Shown here piece by piece: positions 17,905-27,645 of a stretch of 64,000 bases of DNA. The position numbers and the translations under genes were made by a program. The stretch covers positions 44,770 through 108,769 of the forward strand of contig JAHECZ010000003.1 of the NCBI GenBank assembly GCA_024641475.1. The letters are read 5' to 3'. Under the pieces are notes generated by a model. It was not told the DNA's origin. It saw nothing but the letters and a program-made list of their open reading frames with translations, and ran no database searches. The DNA is from Gammaproteobacteria bacterium. GTDB lineage: Bacteria > Pseudomonadota > Gammaproteobacteria > UBA6429 > Thiohalophilaceae. Each line of letters opens with the position of its first letter. Positions within the stretch are counted from its first letter, which is position 1.

Positions 17905-20900
17905 TTGGACACCCACAAACAGCCGCATGCAACCTTAACGGGAGTCCCGGTCAAAACGCAATCCCAGGGTCTGCTGGACACCTTTGGTTTTAATACCATC
18001 CTCGGTCGTTTCCTGTTTACCGCTTTCGTACTCATTGCCGCGACGGTCACTTTTGCCTGGCTGTCACAACAGAAAGTCGACGGCACCAGCACACTCAACA
18101 CCCATAATCTCACCAGTCGGGTCGCCATGAGCCATTCTCTGCGTGAGTTGAGCAATTTACTCTGGCAGACCGAAATGGATTTTCAGCAAAATCTGTTAGT
18201 CCCCAGTGAAATCAGTAAACAACAGGTCTTACACGATGTCGAGGAGATACATTCGCGTATCAGTCTTCTCATGCATGAACAGTGGATATCCGAACATCCT
18301 GCAGTCCATAAACCAATTCAACAACTGTCTGTAACAGCCGACGCGATTCGCACACAGATAAAAAAAGTCCTGGAACTACGTGCGGATCCAACCAAGGTAT
18401 TCCCTTATATCAGCATAATGGTCAACGAGTTAAATCCACTCAATATCGAGTTCAATGGCAGTGTTACCGTAGCGATCAATGAAGTGGTCAGTGATGATGC
18501 GCCCACAACTCAGCAACTCCATAGTAAGGAACTGTTTAATGAACTGCGCTATCTCTGGTTACAGCGCATCAATATATTCCGGATATTCTCATCCAATCGC
18601 TTTGGTGTGTTTGTGCATTCATCCGAAATCAGCCTCAATGCGGCAATTGCAGACATGGCCACGTATGAAAATCGCATCAACACCGTTTTTGCACAATTGC
18701 AGGATCTGCAACATAGAAACCAGCTCGGTTTTGAACAAACCAGTGCCCTCGCTGATCTGCAGCGCATACATTCGCGTTGGAACCTGAGTTACGCCAAGGT
18801 TAAGGCCATACTGCTGTCTAACGATGGTTGGCGTACAGACATCCCTCTTCTGCGTGACAAAGTCAATCCACTGTTTATCGATTTATGGGGGCAATTTCGT
18901 GCGATACAACGCCAAGTGGAACAGCGTGCGGTTGAGGATATCAATAGTACAACCGCCGTAGCGGACAATGTATCAACGCAATTGTGGCTACTTACTTTGA
19001 TTGTAGTCGTTGTTGCCATGTTCGGCACACTGATCTTTGAAACGCAGATACGTCGGCCTATCACGCGTGTTATACGGGCCTTGCGCGCAGAGGCAGAAGG
19101 TGAAACCAATATTGTTCTTCCTGAATCAAATATCGCCGAAGCGCAGGAATTATCCCAGGCGTTCACCCAAATGCGCGAGCAAATCCACAATCGCCAGGAA
19201 CACCTGCAAGCCATCCTGACCTATTCCGCTGAGGCCATTCTCACTGTCAACAACCTTTTTTTTATTGAAAGCTTCAATCCGGCGGCGGAAAAACTGTTTG
19301 GCTATGCAGCAAGTGAAGTGCTTGGAAAAAATGTCAATGTTTTGGTGCCATCGCCGCATCAGGAAAATCACGACGAATACATCAATCGGGCAATTGATTC
19401 TGCTGACAAGATTTTATCCGGCAAAGTCCGCGAACTCACTGCCTTGCATCAGGACGGTACAGAACTGGAAATTACCCTGCAAATCACCGAGATGTATGTC
19501 GGCGGACGCAAGCTCTATCTGGCGCTGGCCGCGGATAACCGCGAACGTCGCAACATGCTGGAGGAAATCCGTGCCCGTGAACAACGCTTGCAATCCATAC
19601 TGGATAATACCGCGGAAGGAATTATCACCTTTAACTACAATGGCCACATCGAAACCTGGAATCGCGCCGCAGAAATATTATTTGGCTGGGATGTGGAAGA
19701 AGTAATTGGCACGCATCTGTCACGCTATCTGTCGTTTGATGAAATCGATAATCCGTATTGCCCAATTGGTGTTGCTCCCGAGTTTGATGTTCGCCGCTAT
19801 GTTGGTCAGGAAACCGAGGTATTCGGACAGGCAAGAAACGGCGGCGTGTTTCCTTTGTCACTCAAACTCAGTCGCATGATGCACGACGGCGCCTCCAAAT
19901 ATACGGCTGTCATCGCCAATATTGCCGAGCGCAAGGCAATGATGGAAAACCTGCGCAATATGGCGGAACACGACAGCCTGACCGGATTGTTTAATCGCGC
20001 TTATTTTCATGCTGTCCTGGATCGCACGGTGACTGAAGTTAAAGAAAATCTGCGACCACACTGCGCACTGTTTTATCTGGATCTCGATAACTTTAAATAT
20101 GTCAACGATACACTGGGCCATGCCGCCGGCGACAAGCTCATTGTGGAGGTATCGAAGTTACTCATTCAACGCACCCGCCGCAGTGATCTGGTGGCACGCC
20201 TGGGTGGTGATGAATTTGTGGTACTTGTGAATCAGGCCAATCTGGAACAAATCCCCAAAATAGCCGAGTCATTCCGGCTGCTGCTGGCAGAATACGCCTT
20301 CCATTTTAATGGCCGCACTGTCGACATTGGCTGCTCTATTGGAGTCGCCATCATCACGCAGGAAATGGGTTCATCCAGCGAAGTGATGTCGCAAGCCGAT
20401 CTGGCCTGCCATCTGGCAAAACGCGGTGGCCGCAACCGGGTACATATTTTCACCCGGGAAAATGATCAAGATGTCCATACCATGTCGATCGATATCGGCT
20501 GGTCGCGGCGGATCAAACAGGCACTGGAACACAATCGATTCGTCCTGGCAGCCCAACCGATTGTCGATACCCAACATCGCAATACTGTCTCGTTTGAAAT
20601 ACTGCTGCGCATGCTTGATGAGGATGGTACGGTGATCATGCCGGCAGGCTTTCTGCCAACAGCGGAACGCTTTGGCTTGTCCGCGGAGATTGATGCGTGG
20701 GTGATTCGTCATGCCATCCAACACCTGGCCTATGTGCGTTCCCAAGGTGCAAACATACGCTATGCACTGAATCTATCGGGACAATCCATTACCGCACCAT
20801 TAATTGCGGAATTAATCCCGGCTATGCTGCACCAAACCGGACTGGAACCTGCCGCACTAACCTTTGAAATTACCGAAACTGCCGCCATTGGCGATATGAC

Positions 20901-21270
20901 GATGGCCACTACCTTGCTCAGCCATTTGCGCAGCCTCGGTTGCCAAACCGCATTGGATGATTTTGGCAGCGGCATGTCCTCGTTCGCCTATTTACGTGAA
21001 CTGCCGGTAGATATAGTCAAAATCGATGGCAGGTTTGTGCGTAATCTGGCCGAAAATAATATTGATCAAGCCATGGTCAAAGCCATGAATGAAATTGCCC
21101 ACGCCATGGGTAAACAAACAGTGGCAGAATTTGTCGAAGCGGAAATCCACTTCCAGGTACTGCGTGAACTGGGCGTGGACTTTGGACAGGGGTATTATCT
21201 GGGTAAACCCGCCTTGCTCGATATCAGCATGATCCTGGCAAGTCAGACCAAACGAAAATTGGTCAGCTAA
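17905..21270 (+). CDS. Membrane HAMP-PAS-GGDEF-EAL cyclic-di-GMP enzyme
   Basis: About 1,121 residues. TM1 is about 32-52, a long periplasmic helical sensor about 53-350, TM2 about 354-377, then a HAMP-like linker and two PAS domains (about 430-550 and 555-680). GGDEF follows (about 690-845, with intact GGDEF in RLGGDEFVVL and NDTLGHAAGD) and then EAL (about 860-1110, with EIL in place of EAL in SFEILLRM but with EITET, DDFGSGMSS and KIDGRF). The cyclase looks active. The EAL domain may be active or regulatory. The only possible start before TM1 is TTG at 17905, since an in-frame TAG lies 12 bases upstream. Confidence 0.88.
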   Translation: MDTHKQPHATLTGVPVKTQSQGLLDTFGFNTILGRFLFTAFVLIAATVTFAWLSQQKVDGTSTLNTHNLTSRVAMSHSLRELSNLLWQTEMDFQQNLLVPSEISKQQVLHDVEEIHSRISLLMHEQWISEHPAVHKPIQQLSVTADAIRTQIKKVLELRADPTKVFPYISIMVNELNPLNIEFNGSVTVAINEVVSDDAPTTQQLHSKELFNELRYLWLQRINIFRIFSSNRFGVFVHSSEISLNAAIADMATYENRINTVFAQLQDLQHRNQLGFEQTSALADLQRIHSRWNLSYAKVKAILLSNDGWRTDIPLLRDKVNPLFIDLWGQFRAIQRQVEQRAVEDINSTTAVADNVSTQLWLLTLIVVVVAMFGTLIFETQIRRPITRVIRALRAEAEGETNIVLPESNIAEAQELSQAFTQMREQIHNRQEHLQAILTYSAEAILTVNNLFFIESFNPAAEKLFGYAASEVLGKNVNVLVPSPHQENHDEYINRAIDSADKILSGKVRELTALHQDGTELEITLQITEMYVGGRKLYLALAADNRERRNMLEEIRAREQRLQSILDNTAEGIITFNYNGHIETWNRAAEILFGWDVEEVIGTHLSRYLSFDEIDNPYCPIGVAPEFDVRRYVGQETEVFGQARNGGVFPLSLKLSRMMHDGASKYTAVIANIAERKAMMENLRNMAEHDSLTGLFNRAYFHAVLDRTVTEVKENLRPHCALFYLDLDNFKYVNDTLGHAAGDKLIVEVSKLLIQRTRRSDLVARLGGDEFVVLVNQANLEQIPKIAESFRLLLAEYAFHFNGRTVDIGCSIGVAIITQEMGSSSEVMSQADLACHLAKRGGRNRVHIFTRENDQDVHTMSIDIGWSRRIKQALEHNRFVLAAQPIVDTQHRNTVSFEILLRMLDEDGTVIMPAGFLPTAERFGLSAEIDAWVIRHAIQHLAYVRSQGANIRYALNLSGQSITAPLIAELIPAMLHQTGLEPAALTFEITETAAIGDMTMATTLLSHLRSLGCQTALDDFGSGMSSFAYLRELPVDIVKIDGRFVRNLAENNIDQAMVKAMNEIAHAMGKQTVAEFVEAEIHFQVLRELGVDFGQGYYLGKPALLDISMILASQTKRKLVS

Positions 21271-21343
21271 GAATTTTGAGAATGAAACACAACGCCAGCT
21301 GCTGGCTGGCAGTGAGAACACGCGGTGGAATTAACCGCGTGGC

Positions 21344-21562
21344 TTATTTCTGGAAACGCACATTCCCGCCACGGCTTAAATGGCGATTCAGTTCCAGACA
21401 AGACCAGGCTTCCATATCGATGATCTTGGTCGTGCCATCAAGATATTCGATCATGGCCTTGATCGGTGTGCCAGCAGCCAATTCCATCAGCTTTACTTTG
21501 ATCAGCTGACCGGTGCGGTTGACATACCAGTTACCCACGACAGGCGTATACTGCTTACTCAT
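21344..21562 (-). CDS. Small conserved-looking protein, unknown function
   Basis: A 72-residue soluble protein. The start at 21562 (MSKQYTPVVGNWY) has GGGGAGAG about 9 bases upstream; the track start is 8 codons earlier. It reads as a small all-beta fold with VNRTGQLIKVKL and then IEYLDGTTKIIDMEAWSCLELNR, where the last part resembles short modulator or chaperone-like beta domains. I do not recognise a named family. It is monocistronic, between the convergent c-di-GMP gene and upstream ilvD on the same strand (about 200 bases away). Confidence 0.65.
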   Translation of the reverse strand: MSKQYTPVVGNWYVNRTGQLIKVKLMELAAGTPIKAMIEYLDGTTKIIDMEAWSCLELNRHLSRGGNVRFQK

Positions 21563-21761
21563 TGCTTTTCTCTCCCCGCATGTCACCCATGCAGATATTG
21601 CTGATTATTATGAGCCGATTCTAGCAGGGTAAATTCCGTCAATGCCAGCTATTCGTCTCGACGGCTACATATAACTCCCTAAGCCAGATCCGCAGCAATT
21701 AGTAAAAGACTGTATTTATATCTTACATTTCACCGGATTGATAAGCAGTTCGCATAATTCA

Positions 21762-23444
21762 CTATTCGTCGGTCACACAGCCCTGCGAAGCATCTTTCAC
21801 CAATTTGATGTATTTATACAATGTTCCACGCACCGCCTTATACGCCGGCATCTTCCAGACTGCTTTGCGTTTGGCGAGTTCGGCATCGGTCAGATCCACA
21901 TGTAAGAGGCGCTTTTCAGCATCGACGGTAATCACATCACCATTCTGAATCAATGCAATCGGTCCGCCTTCCTGCGCTTCGGGCACCACATGGCCAACAA
22001 TAAAACCGTGCGAGCCGCCAGAGAAACGCCCATCGGTGATTAGCGCCACGTCCTTGCCCAAACCCGCGCCCATAATGGCTGAGGTTGGCGTGAGCATTTC
22101 TGGCATCCCGGGTCCACCCTTGGGACCTTCGTAGCGAATCACGACGATATCACCCTTGTTGATTTTGCCTTGTTCCAAACCCTTGAGCATGTCCTCTTCA
22201 CAGTCGAATACCCGCGCCGGGCCGGTGAACTTCAGCCCTTCTTTACCGGTAATCTTCGCGACGGAGCCACCGGGGGCGAGATTACCCTTGAGGATCTGGA
22301 TATGTGCTGTGGTTTTAATGGGTCGTTCCAACGGCACAATGACTTCCTGACCGGGCGATAAGTCAGGTAAATCCTTAAGGTTCTCGGCCAAGGTCTTACC
22401 AGTTACTGTTAAACAATCGCCATGCATAAAGCCACGGCTGAGTAAGTACTTCATTACTGCCGGAACCCCACCCACCTTGTGCAAGTCCTCAAAAACATAA
22501 AGCCCGCTGGGTTTTAAATCGGCAATAAAGGGAATGCGGTCGGAAATAACCTGGAAGTCATCAATGGTCAGAGGCACATCCACGGCGCGGGCCATCGCAA
22601 TCAGATGCAGGACCGCATTGGTTGAACCCCCCAGAGCCATGACGATCACCATGGCGTTTTCAAAGGCCTTGCGCGTCATAATATCCCGCGGCTTGATATC
22701 ATTTTCCAATAAATAGCGGACTGCCTTGCCTGCTGCCAGACACTCCTGGATTTTGCCGGGATCGACTGCGGGTGTGGATGAACTGTATGGCAGACTCATA
22801 CCCAATGCTTCGATCGCTGACGCCATGGTATTGGCGGTATACATACCGCCGCAGGCACCTGCACCGGGACAGGAATGTGAGACGATCCCGGCACGCTCCT
22901 CGTCTGAAATCTTGCCCGTAATGAATTCGCCGTAACTCTGGAAGGCCGACACGACATCCACGGTTTTATTGTGCCAATGTCCAGGTTTGATGGTACCGCC
23001 GTAGACCATCAGTGATGGTCGATTGATGCGCCCCATCGCCATCACTACGCCTGGCATATTTTTGTCACAGCCGGGTATCGAAATATTGGCGTCATACCAT
23101 TGGGCATTCATCACGGTTTCGATGGAGTCGGCAATGATGTCGCGCGATTGCAGCGAATAACTCATGCCATCGGTACCCATCGAAATACCGTCAGAGACCC
23201 CGATGGTATTAAAACGCATCCCCACCAAACCTGCCGCTACCACACCTTCTTTGACTTTGGCCGCCAGATCATTCAGATGCATGTTACAGGTGTTGCCCTC
23301 CCACCAGACGCTGGAAATTCCCACCTGCGCCTTGCTCAAATCGGCCGGTTGCAACCCTGTCCCCAATAACATGGCTTGCGAAGCGCCTTGCGACTTGGGT
23401 TCGGTAATACGTGAGGAATAACGATTCAGCTTTTTATCCGCCAT
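21762..23444 (-). CDS. ilvD: Dihydroxy-acid dehydratase
   Basis: A 560-residue IlvD of the long, fungal/cyanobacterial-like type. It dehydrates 2,3-dihydroxy-isovalerate and 2,3-dihydroxy-3-methylvalerate to the 2-oxo acids, the third common step of valine and isoleucine synthesis. Cluster-ligand cysteines are seen in [15 protein letters not shown] and [31 protein letters not shown] and the C-terminal [12 protein letters not shown] are family signatures. GGAG precedes the ATG. No other ilv gene is adjacent, so it is regulated separately from the synthase genes. Confidence 0.97.
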   Translation of the reverse strand: MADKKLNRYSSRITEPKSQGASQAMLLGTGLQPADLSKAQVGISSVWWEGNTCNMHLNDLAAKVKEGVVAAGLVGMRFNTIGVSDGISMGTDGMSYSLQSRDIIADSIETVMNAQWYDANISIPGCDKNMPGVVMAMGRINRPSLMVYGGTIKPGHWHNKTVDVVSAFQSYGEFITGKISDEERAGIVSHSCPGAGACGGMYTANTMASAIEALGMSLPYSSSTPAVDPGKIQECLAAGKAVRYLLENDIKPRDIMTRKAFENAMVIVMALGGSTNAVLHLIAMARAVDVPLTIDDFQVISDRIPFIADLKPSGLYVFEDLHKVGGVPAVMKYLLSRGFMHGDCLTVTGKTLAENLKDLPDLSPGQEVIVPLERPIKTTAHIQILKGNLAPGGSVAKITGKEGLKFTGPARVFDCEEDMLKGLEQGKINKGDIVVIRYEGPKGGPGMPEMLTPTSAIMGAGLGKDVALITDGRFSGGSHGFIVGHVVPEAQEGGPIALIQNGDVITVDAEKRLLHVDLTDAELAKRKAVWKMPAYKAVRGTLYKYIKLVKDASQGCVTDE

Positions 23445-23701
23445 GAAAACTCCAGCTCTACGTGGTGAGTGAAAATCAGAGTCGCAGTATAAAACATCTG
23501 TCGTTGCAAGGGTTTACCCACACCGGGTAAGGTGAATAACTGACTGGCCGATGCTTAACATCTGCTGTAATTGGTCGCTAACCCTGATATCGGCATAAGA
23601 ATAACACCGATTGTTAATAAACAAGGAGTTAGCTGGCATACTTCATGCTGCCTGTGTATAGTTGAGACGGAATTTTGAGGTGTTACCATGGTGTCGCAGT
23701 T

Positions 23702-25684
23702 ATGAAATTTTCTTTAAGCCCCCTTCTGTGTGTAGTACTTGCCGGTGCGATAGTTACACCTGCACTGGCCACCAGAGGTGATGATCTCACCACGCAACGA
23801 CAGTTATTCCTCGATGCCGAGCGCGCGCTTAAATCCGGCCAACATGCGAAGTATCGCCAACTCGAATCGCAGTTGCGCGATTATCCCCTGCATGCCTATC
23901 TCGAATTTCAGGAAATTCGCAAAGATCTGGCCCACGCTGATTACAAGAATATTTATATGTTCCTGGATAAATATGCCGGCTCGCCGCTGGCATTACGTTT
24001 ACAGGAAGAATGGCTCAAAACCCTGGCGCGTAAAAAACAATGGCGCTTGCTGGTAGAAAATTATTACTTCACTACCGATGTCGGATTGCAATGTGATTTT
24101 GCTACTGCGCTGTTTGAAATTAATGAACCGCAACGCGCTTATAGCGTGCTCGAAGGATTATGGCTGACCGGTAAACACCTTCCTTATCATTGCGCTGCGC
24201 CAATTGATCGCTGGTTTGCCGATGGGACGTTAAGCCAGGAGTTGGTCTGGGAACGAATTCGTTTGGCGATGCAAGCCGGACAAGTCAACCTGGGCATGAC
24301 CCTGGGAGACTATGTCGATGCAAAAGATCGTTATTGGGTACGCTTATGGGCCAAAGTCCGCCGTGATCCCGACTACATCAAACAAGTGCACGATCGATTC
24401 AAGGATCACGATTCTCAAATTCTGCGCTGGATTCTCAGTGATGGCATTTCCCGTCTTGGCATAAAAAGCGGTCCTGCTGCTGCAGAGCTCTGGAATAAAT
24501 GGCGCAATGAATTTGCCTTTGGCGATCAAGAACGCGACCGCACCGAGCGGCATCTCGCCCTGGCTTTAGCGCGCGATGATCCATTCAGCGGACGTGAGTG
24601 GCTCGCAAAATTCGATATCGATACCCGCGATCAACGCGCTCAGGAAATTTTTATTATTACTTCGTTGACCGATCAGGATTGGGAAACGGCACTGGAATGG
24701 ATGGATCGCCTGCCTGATGAACAAAAGCAAAGTGATCGCTGGCGTTACTGGCGTGGTCGTGCGCTCGAAGCCATGGGCCGCATGGATGAAGCCCGCTCAA
24801 TTTATTTGCTTAGCAGCGACACCCGGAGTTATTACGGATTCCTTGCCGCCGATCGTGCCGGCTTGGGGTATCAACTTGAACAACACCCGGTACGTTATCC
24901 GGCAAATGATTTGCAAACTTTGGCAAAGTTGCCCGCCATTGAACGCGCCCGTGAACTGTATGCCATTAATCGTGTCGTCGATGCACGCAGGGAATGGACC
25001 CATGCCATTCAGCGCATGGATAAAGCACAAATGCTGATGGCCGCACAACTCGCGCATGAATGGAACTGGCACGATCGCGCTATCGTAACGCTGATGCAAG
25101 CTGATTATTGGGATGATCTGGAAAAACGTTTTCCGCTGGCACATCGTGAAGTGATCATGACGCAGGCCAAACAACAACGTATCGAACCTGCCTGGACGTA
25201 TGCGATTATTCGCCAGGAAAGTGCCTTTACCGAAGACGCACGTTCTCACGCGGGTGCTCTGGGCCTGATGCAATTGATGCCGACAACCGCACGGCAAGTC
25301 GCGCGCTCGATGCGTTTGCGCTTCAATCGTAACGATCTGCTCGACGTTAACACTAATATAAAATTAGGCGTGAATTTCTTGCGCAAAGTTATCGATAAGT
25401 TCAATGGCAACAAAGTCCTCGCCACGGCCGCCTATAATGCCGGCGAACGCCGCGTGCTGAAATGGCTGCCCAAGGAAGGATCGATTCCGGCCGATATCTG
25501 GGTTGAACTGGTGCCCTTTAATGAGACCCGTGATTATTGCCAACGGGTTCTCACCTATACCGCAATTTATGAACAACGTCTTGGATTACACCCGGTGCCC
25601 TTGATGGAACGCATGGTACCGATTCCGGCTGATTTACATGAAGACACGATTCAATTGCCCGCAGCCGATGGCAATGACGCGTGA
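23702..25684 (+). CDS. slt: Soluble lytic murein transglycosylase Slt70-like
   Basis: A 660-residue periplasmic enzyme. The signal peptide runs MKFSLSPLLCVVLAGAIVTPALA, then a long alpha-helical superhelix (U and L domains, about 30-480), then the C-terminal SLT domain (about 485-640). The catalytic Glu is in IIRQESAFTEDARS, followed by GALGLMQLMPTTA and AYNAGERRVLKW. It cleaves the MurNAc-GlcNAc bond of peptidoglycan, releasing 1,6-anhydro-muropeptides. The start at 23702 places the signal peptide at the N-terminus; the track start is a TTG 27 bases earlier. The recycling ligase mpl is also in this window (45819). Confidence 0.95.
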   Translation: MKFSLSPLLCVVLAGAIVTPALATRGDDLTTQRQLFLDAERALKSGQHAKYRQLESQLRDYPLHAYLEFQEIRKDLAHADYKNIYMFLDKYAGSPLALRLQEEWLKTLARKKQWRLLVENYYFTTDVGLQCDFATALFEINEPQRAYSVLEGLWLTGKHLPYHCAAPIDRWFADGTLSQELVWERIRLAMQAGQVNLGMTLGDYVDAKDRYWVRLWAKVRRDPDYIKQVHDRFKDHDSQILRWILSDGISRLGIKSGPAAAELWNKWRNEFAFGDQERDRTERHLALALARDDPFSGREWLAKFDIDTRDQRAQEIFIITSLTDQDWETALEWMDRLPDEQKQSDRWRYWRGRALEAMGRMDEARSIYLLSSDTRSYYGFLAADRAGLGYQLEQHPVRYPANDLQTLAKLPAIERARELYAINRVVDARREWTHAIQRMDKAQMLMAAQLAHEWNWHDRAIVTLMQADYWDDLEKRFPLAHREVIMTQAKQQRIEPAWTYAIIRQESAFTEDARSHAGALGLMQLMPTTARQVARSMRLRFNRNDLLDVNTNIKLGVNFLRKVIDKFNGNKVLATAAYNAGERRVLKWLPKEGSIPADIWVELVPFNETRDYCQRVLTYTAIYEQRLGLHPVPLMERMVPIPADLHEDTIQLPAADGNDA

Positions 25685-25844
25685 TGGAATTCACATTTAC
25701 TCACCTTCAGCATCGATCACGAAAGTAAAATCGTGACCGGGCTCAATGTTTCCCACACTAATACCGTTTTTAATTTAACCCACGCACTACACTAACCGAT
25801 ACATTGATTATTCCGGTTGTCGTGCCTGAGGTTAAAACAAGATT

Positions 25845-25997
25845 ATGACTTTTATTATTATCGCTGCTGCTGCCTGCTCCGCCCTGTTCGTGCTCGGTTA
25901 TCACCTGGGCAATCAGCTGGGACGTACGGCTCATATCCGTGAAGATATCCGCAAGGCACGTGAAACTCGAATCGTCGCACGTATATCCAATCGATAA
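25845..25997 (+). CDS. Small single-pass membrane protein, 50 residues
   Basis: Too short for the track. The frame ATG...TAA encodes 50 residues starting MTFIIIAAAACSALFVLGYH, then a polar, charged tail (HIREDIRKARETRIVARISNR). This looks like one membrane segment with a basic cytoplasmic helix. A strong bidirectional terminator follows at 26053, which supports a real transcript end. The SD is poor (GAGG about 16 bases upstream). There is no recognised family. It could instead be an untranslated 3' region, but the clean hydrophobic/charged pattern favours a gene. Confidence 0.5.
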   Translation: MTFIIIAAAACSALFVLGYHLGNQLGRTAHIREDIRKARETRIVARISNR

Positions 25998-26052
25998 TTT
26001 TTTGGATGCGCAGCCAAGTCGCGCGCGCATGACTAAACGAATTTATTCCATA

Positions 26053-26080
26053 AAAAAAGCGGCCACCCGGCCGCTTTTTT
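26053..26080. terminator. Bidirectional intrinsic terminator
   Basis: The stem GCGGCC/GGCCGC, extended by A6/T6, has an ACCC loop, with U-tracts in both directions. It lies between the 50-residue gene (+) and the outer-membrane protein gene (-) and can end both transcripts. Confidence 0.9.
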
Positions 26081-26099
26081 GTTCCTGCGTTTTCCCGAA

Positions 26100-26834
26100 T
26101 TAGAAATACAGGAACAGATTCAAATACGGGCCCTTCACCTTGATATCCGCGTACAAATTATCCGAAGCTTTTTCCAGCTTCAGTTCCATCGAACGCGTAC
26201 CCAGTTCGACACCAAAGTGATAATCCGTTTGATAGCGCACCCGGAATAACAAATCAGAGATCTTGTTTTTGTTTACCGACAATGCACTCATGTCTGCGCC
26301 TATGGAAATCCCGGTAATCGGAATCGGTATATTCACCGAGCCGTAAAACATCGGCACCGTCGCGTCGATATTTTGCGTTGTCGTCGTGGCGCCACTGGTT
26401 AAAATCGCATGGCCTTTAAATTGTTTTAAATTGATGCCCAAATCGAAATCAAAGCCTGTGTCGATAATTTCATAATACAGTCCGATATCCGTATGACTTA
26501 AATCCAGGTCGGTTGTCGTTGCGGCACTAAAAGTTTGACCATTGAATGTCGCGCTAATGGTGCCAGTACCTTCCAGTTTCAAACTGGTCGTGCCCAAGCG
26601 AATATTTGGAATCACAGGAATAGGATGTTCGATGTAAAGAAATCCGCTGGATTCTCTTTTATCTTGCAGGCCCATACCGCTTTTAAGGTCGATCGTATCC
26701 GCAACGGATGCGCTATCCCGGATGGTTCCGGAGACGGCGTAATCAAACACACCACCACTGGCTCTTACGCCGACAAAATCCGCCCAAGCGCTGCTGGACG
26801 CCAGAAATAACATACTCACCAGAATCTTTTTCAT
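26100..26834 (-). CDS. Outer-membrane beta-barrel protein (TIGR04219-like)
   Basis: A 244-residue protein with signal peptide MKKILVSMLFLASSSAWA, then GVRASGGVFDYAVSGTIRD and alternating amphipathic strands ending in LNLFLYF, an outer-membrane insertion signal with terminal Phe. The layout fits the TIGR04219 family of barrels, function unknown. The start at 26834 has GAGGGTGG before it; the track start adds 27 residues upstream of the signal peptide. It forms its own transcription unit, ending at the shared terminator. The C-terminal Phe and strand periodicity support Bam-dependent insertion. Confidence 0.8.
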   Translation of the reverse strand: MKKILVSMLFLASSSAWADFVGVRASGGVFDYAVSGTIRDSASVADTIDLKSGMGLQDKRESSGFLYIEHPIPVIPNIRLGTTSLKLEGTGTISATFNGQTFSAATTTDLDLSHTDIGLYYEIIDTGFDFDLGINLKQFKGHAILTSGATTTTQNIDATVPMFYGSVNIPIPITGISIGADMSALSVNKNKISDLLFRVRYQTDYHFGVELGTRSMELKLEKASDNLYADIKVKGPYLNLFLYF

Positions 26835-27115
26835 GTGAACCACCCTCGTCGATAAATTTGAAATTACGCAAGATGCAGAAGCATGTGATAGACAGAAATC
26901 TGACACAGCCTCCATGCCTTAGCGAAAGTTATCGGTAACTCTCTGATAAAACTTTATTTATTTTTGGAAATATGCGGTTGTGTACCAGGGCGATCACTGT
27001 ATCATCTGCTAGTTTATGAGCAAATTTTAACCACTTGGAAACAGGATATGTTTGCAGCGATGGCATCTGAATGCCCCATTCCGCTTCGCAGGAGAGGAAT
27101 GGGACAGACAGGTAA

Positions 27116-27571
27116 TTAGCGTGAAACCGATAGGGCAGCGATAATTTGATCTTCCATCTGAATCCGATCGGCCAAGGCTTCACCAAGTTTGGAAAGATCA
27201 TCATCCAGAGACGAGAAATCCTTGCAACGATCTTCTGACTCGTATTTTTCATTAAAGTCCAGAATGAGCTGGGTGCTGTCGGAGATACGCGGATAAACCG
27301 AGGCGGAGAAATTCTTGATGTTGCCGCGCCGTTCACTGCCGTCTTCCAGAAAGCGATAGAGTTGAAAATGCGCGCTGGCTGTGTAATCCACCAGGGTTTC
27401 ACAGAATTCCTGCAGTAACAGGTGTAATTCCTGATCCGGATTAAATGGACGAATCCCCACTAGCTGACTGAACAGCGTCAGGGTTTCCGTACGTGTCTGC
27501 AATAAGGTGTTGAGCTTGCCTTGAGAACCACCGCGGCGCTCACGGGATGCCTCCTGTGTCTGCATACGCAT
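27116..27571 (-). CDS. rsd: Rsd/AlgQ-family anti-sigma-70 regulator
   Basis: A 151-residue all-helical protein. LVGIRPFNP, LQEFCETLVDYTASAHFQLY and LSKLGEALADRIQMEDQII align with the Rsd/AlgQ pattern. Rsd binds region 4 of RpoD in stationary phase and frees core polymerase for other sigma factors; AlgQ also affects alginate and virulence genes in pseudomonads. Three ATGs are close together. The one at 27571 has GGAGG eight bases upstream, so I chose it over 27586 or 27565. It is 74 bases downstream of the sulfurtransferase gene on the same strand. The first 20 residues are basic and probably disordered. Confidence 0.88.
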   Translation of the reverse strand: MRMQTQEASRERRGGSQGKLNTLLQTRTETLTLFSQLVGIRPFNPDQELHLLLQEFCETLVDYTASAHFQLYRFLEDGSERRGNIKNFSASVYPRISDSTQLILDFNEKYESEDRCKDFSSLDDDLSKLGEALADRIQMEDQIIAALSVSR

Positions 27572-27645
27572 CCTAAATACCTCCATCGTGATTAATTAAT
27601 TGAGCTTTTTTCTAGGCTAATCAGGCCTGAAATAACCCTACCCTG

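Noticed and set aside
27075-27103. Hairpin CCCATTCC/GGAATGGG as rsd terminator
   Set aside because: The 13-base loop and absence of a U-tract make it weak.
26929-27402. 157-residue minus-strand ORF overlapping rsd
   Set aside because: Out of frame with the well-supported rsd gene. No SD and no recognisable domain.
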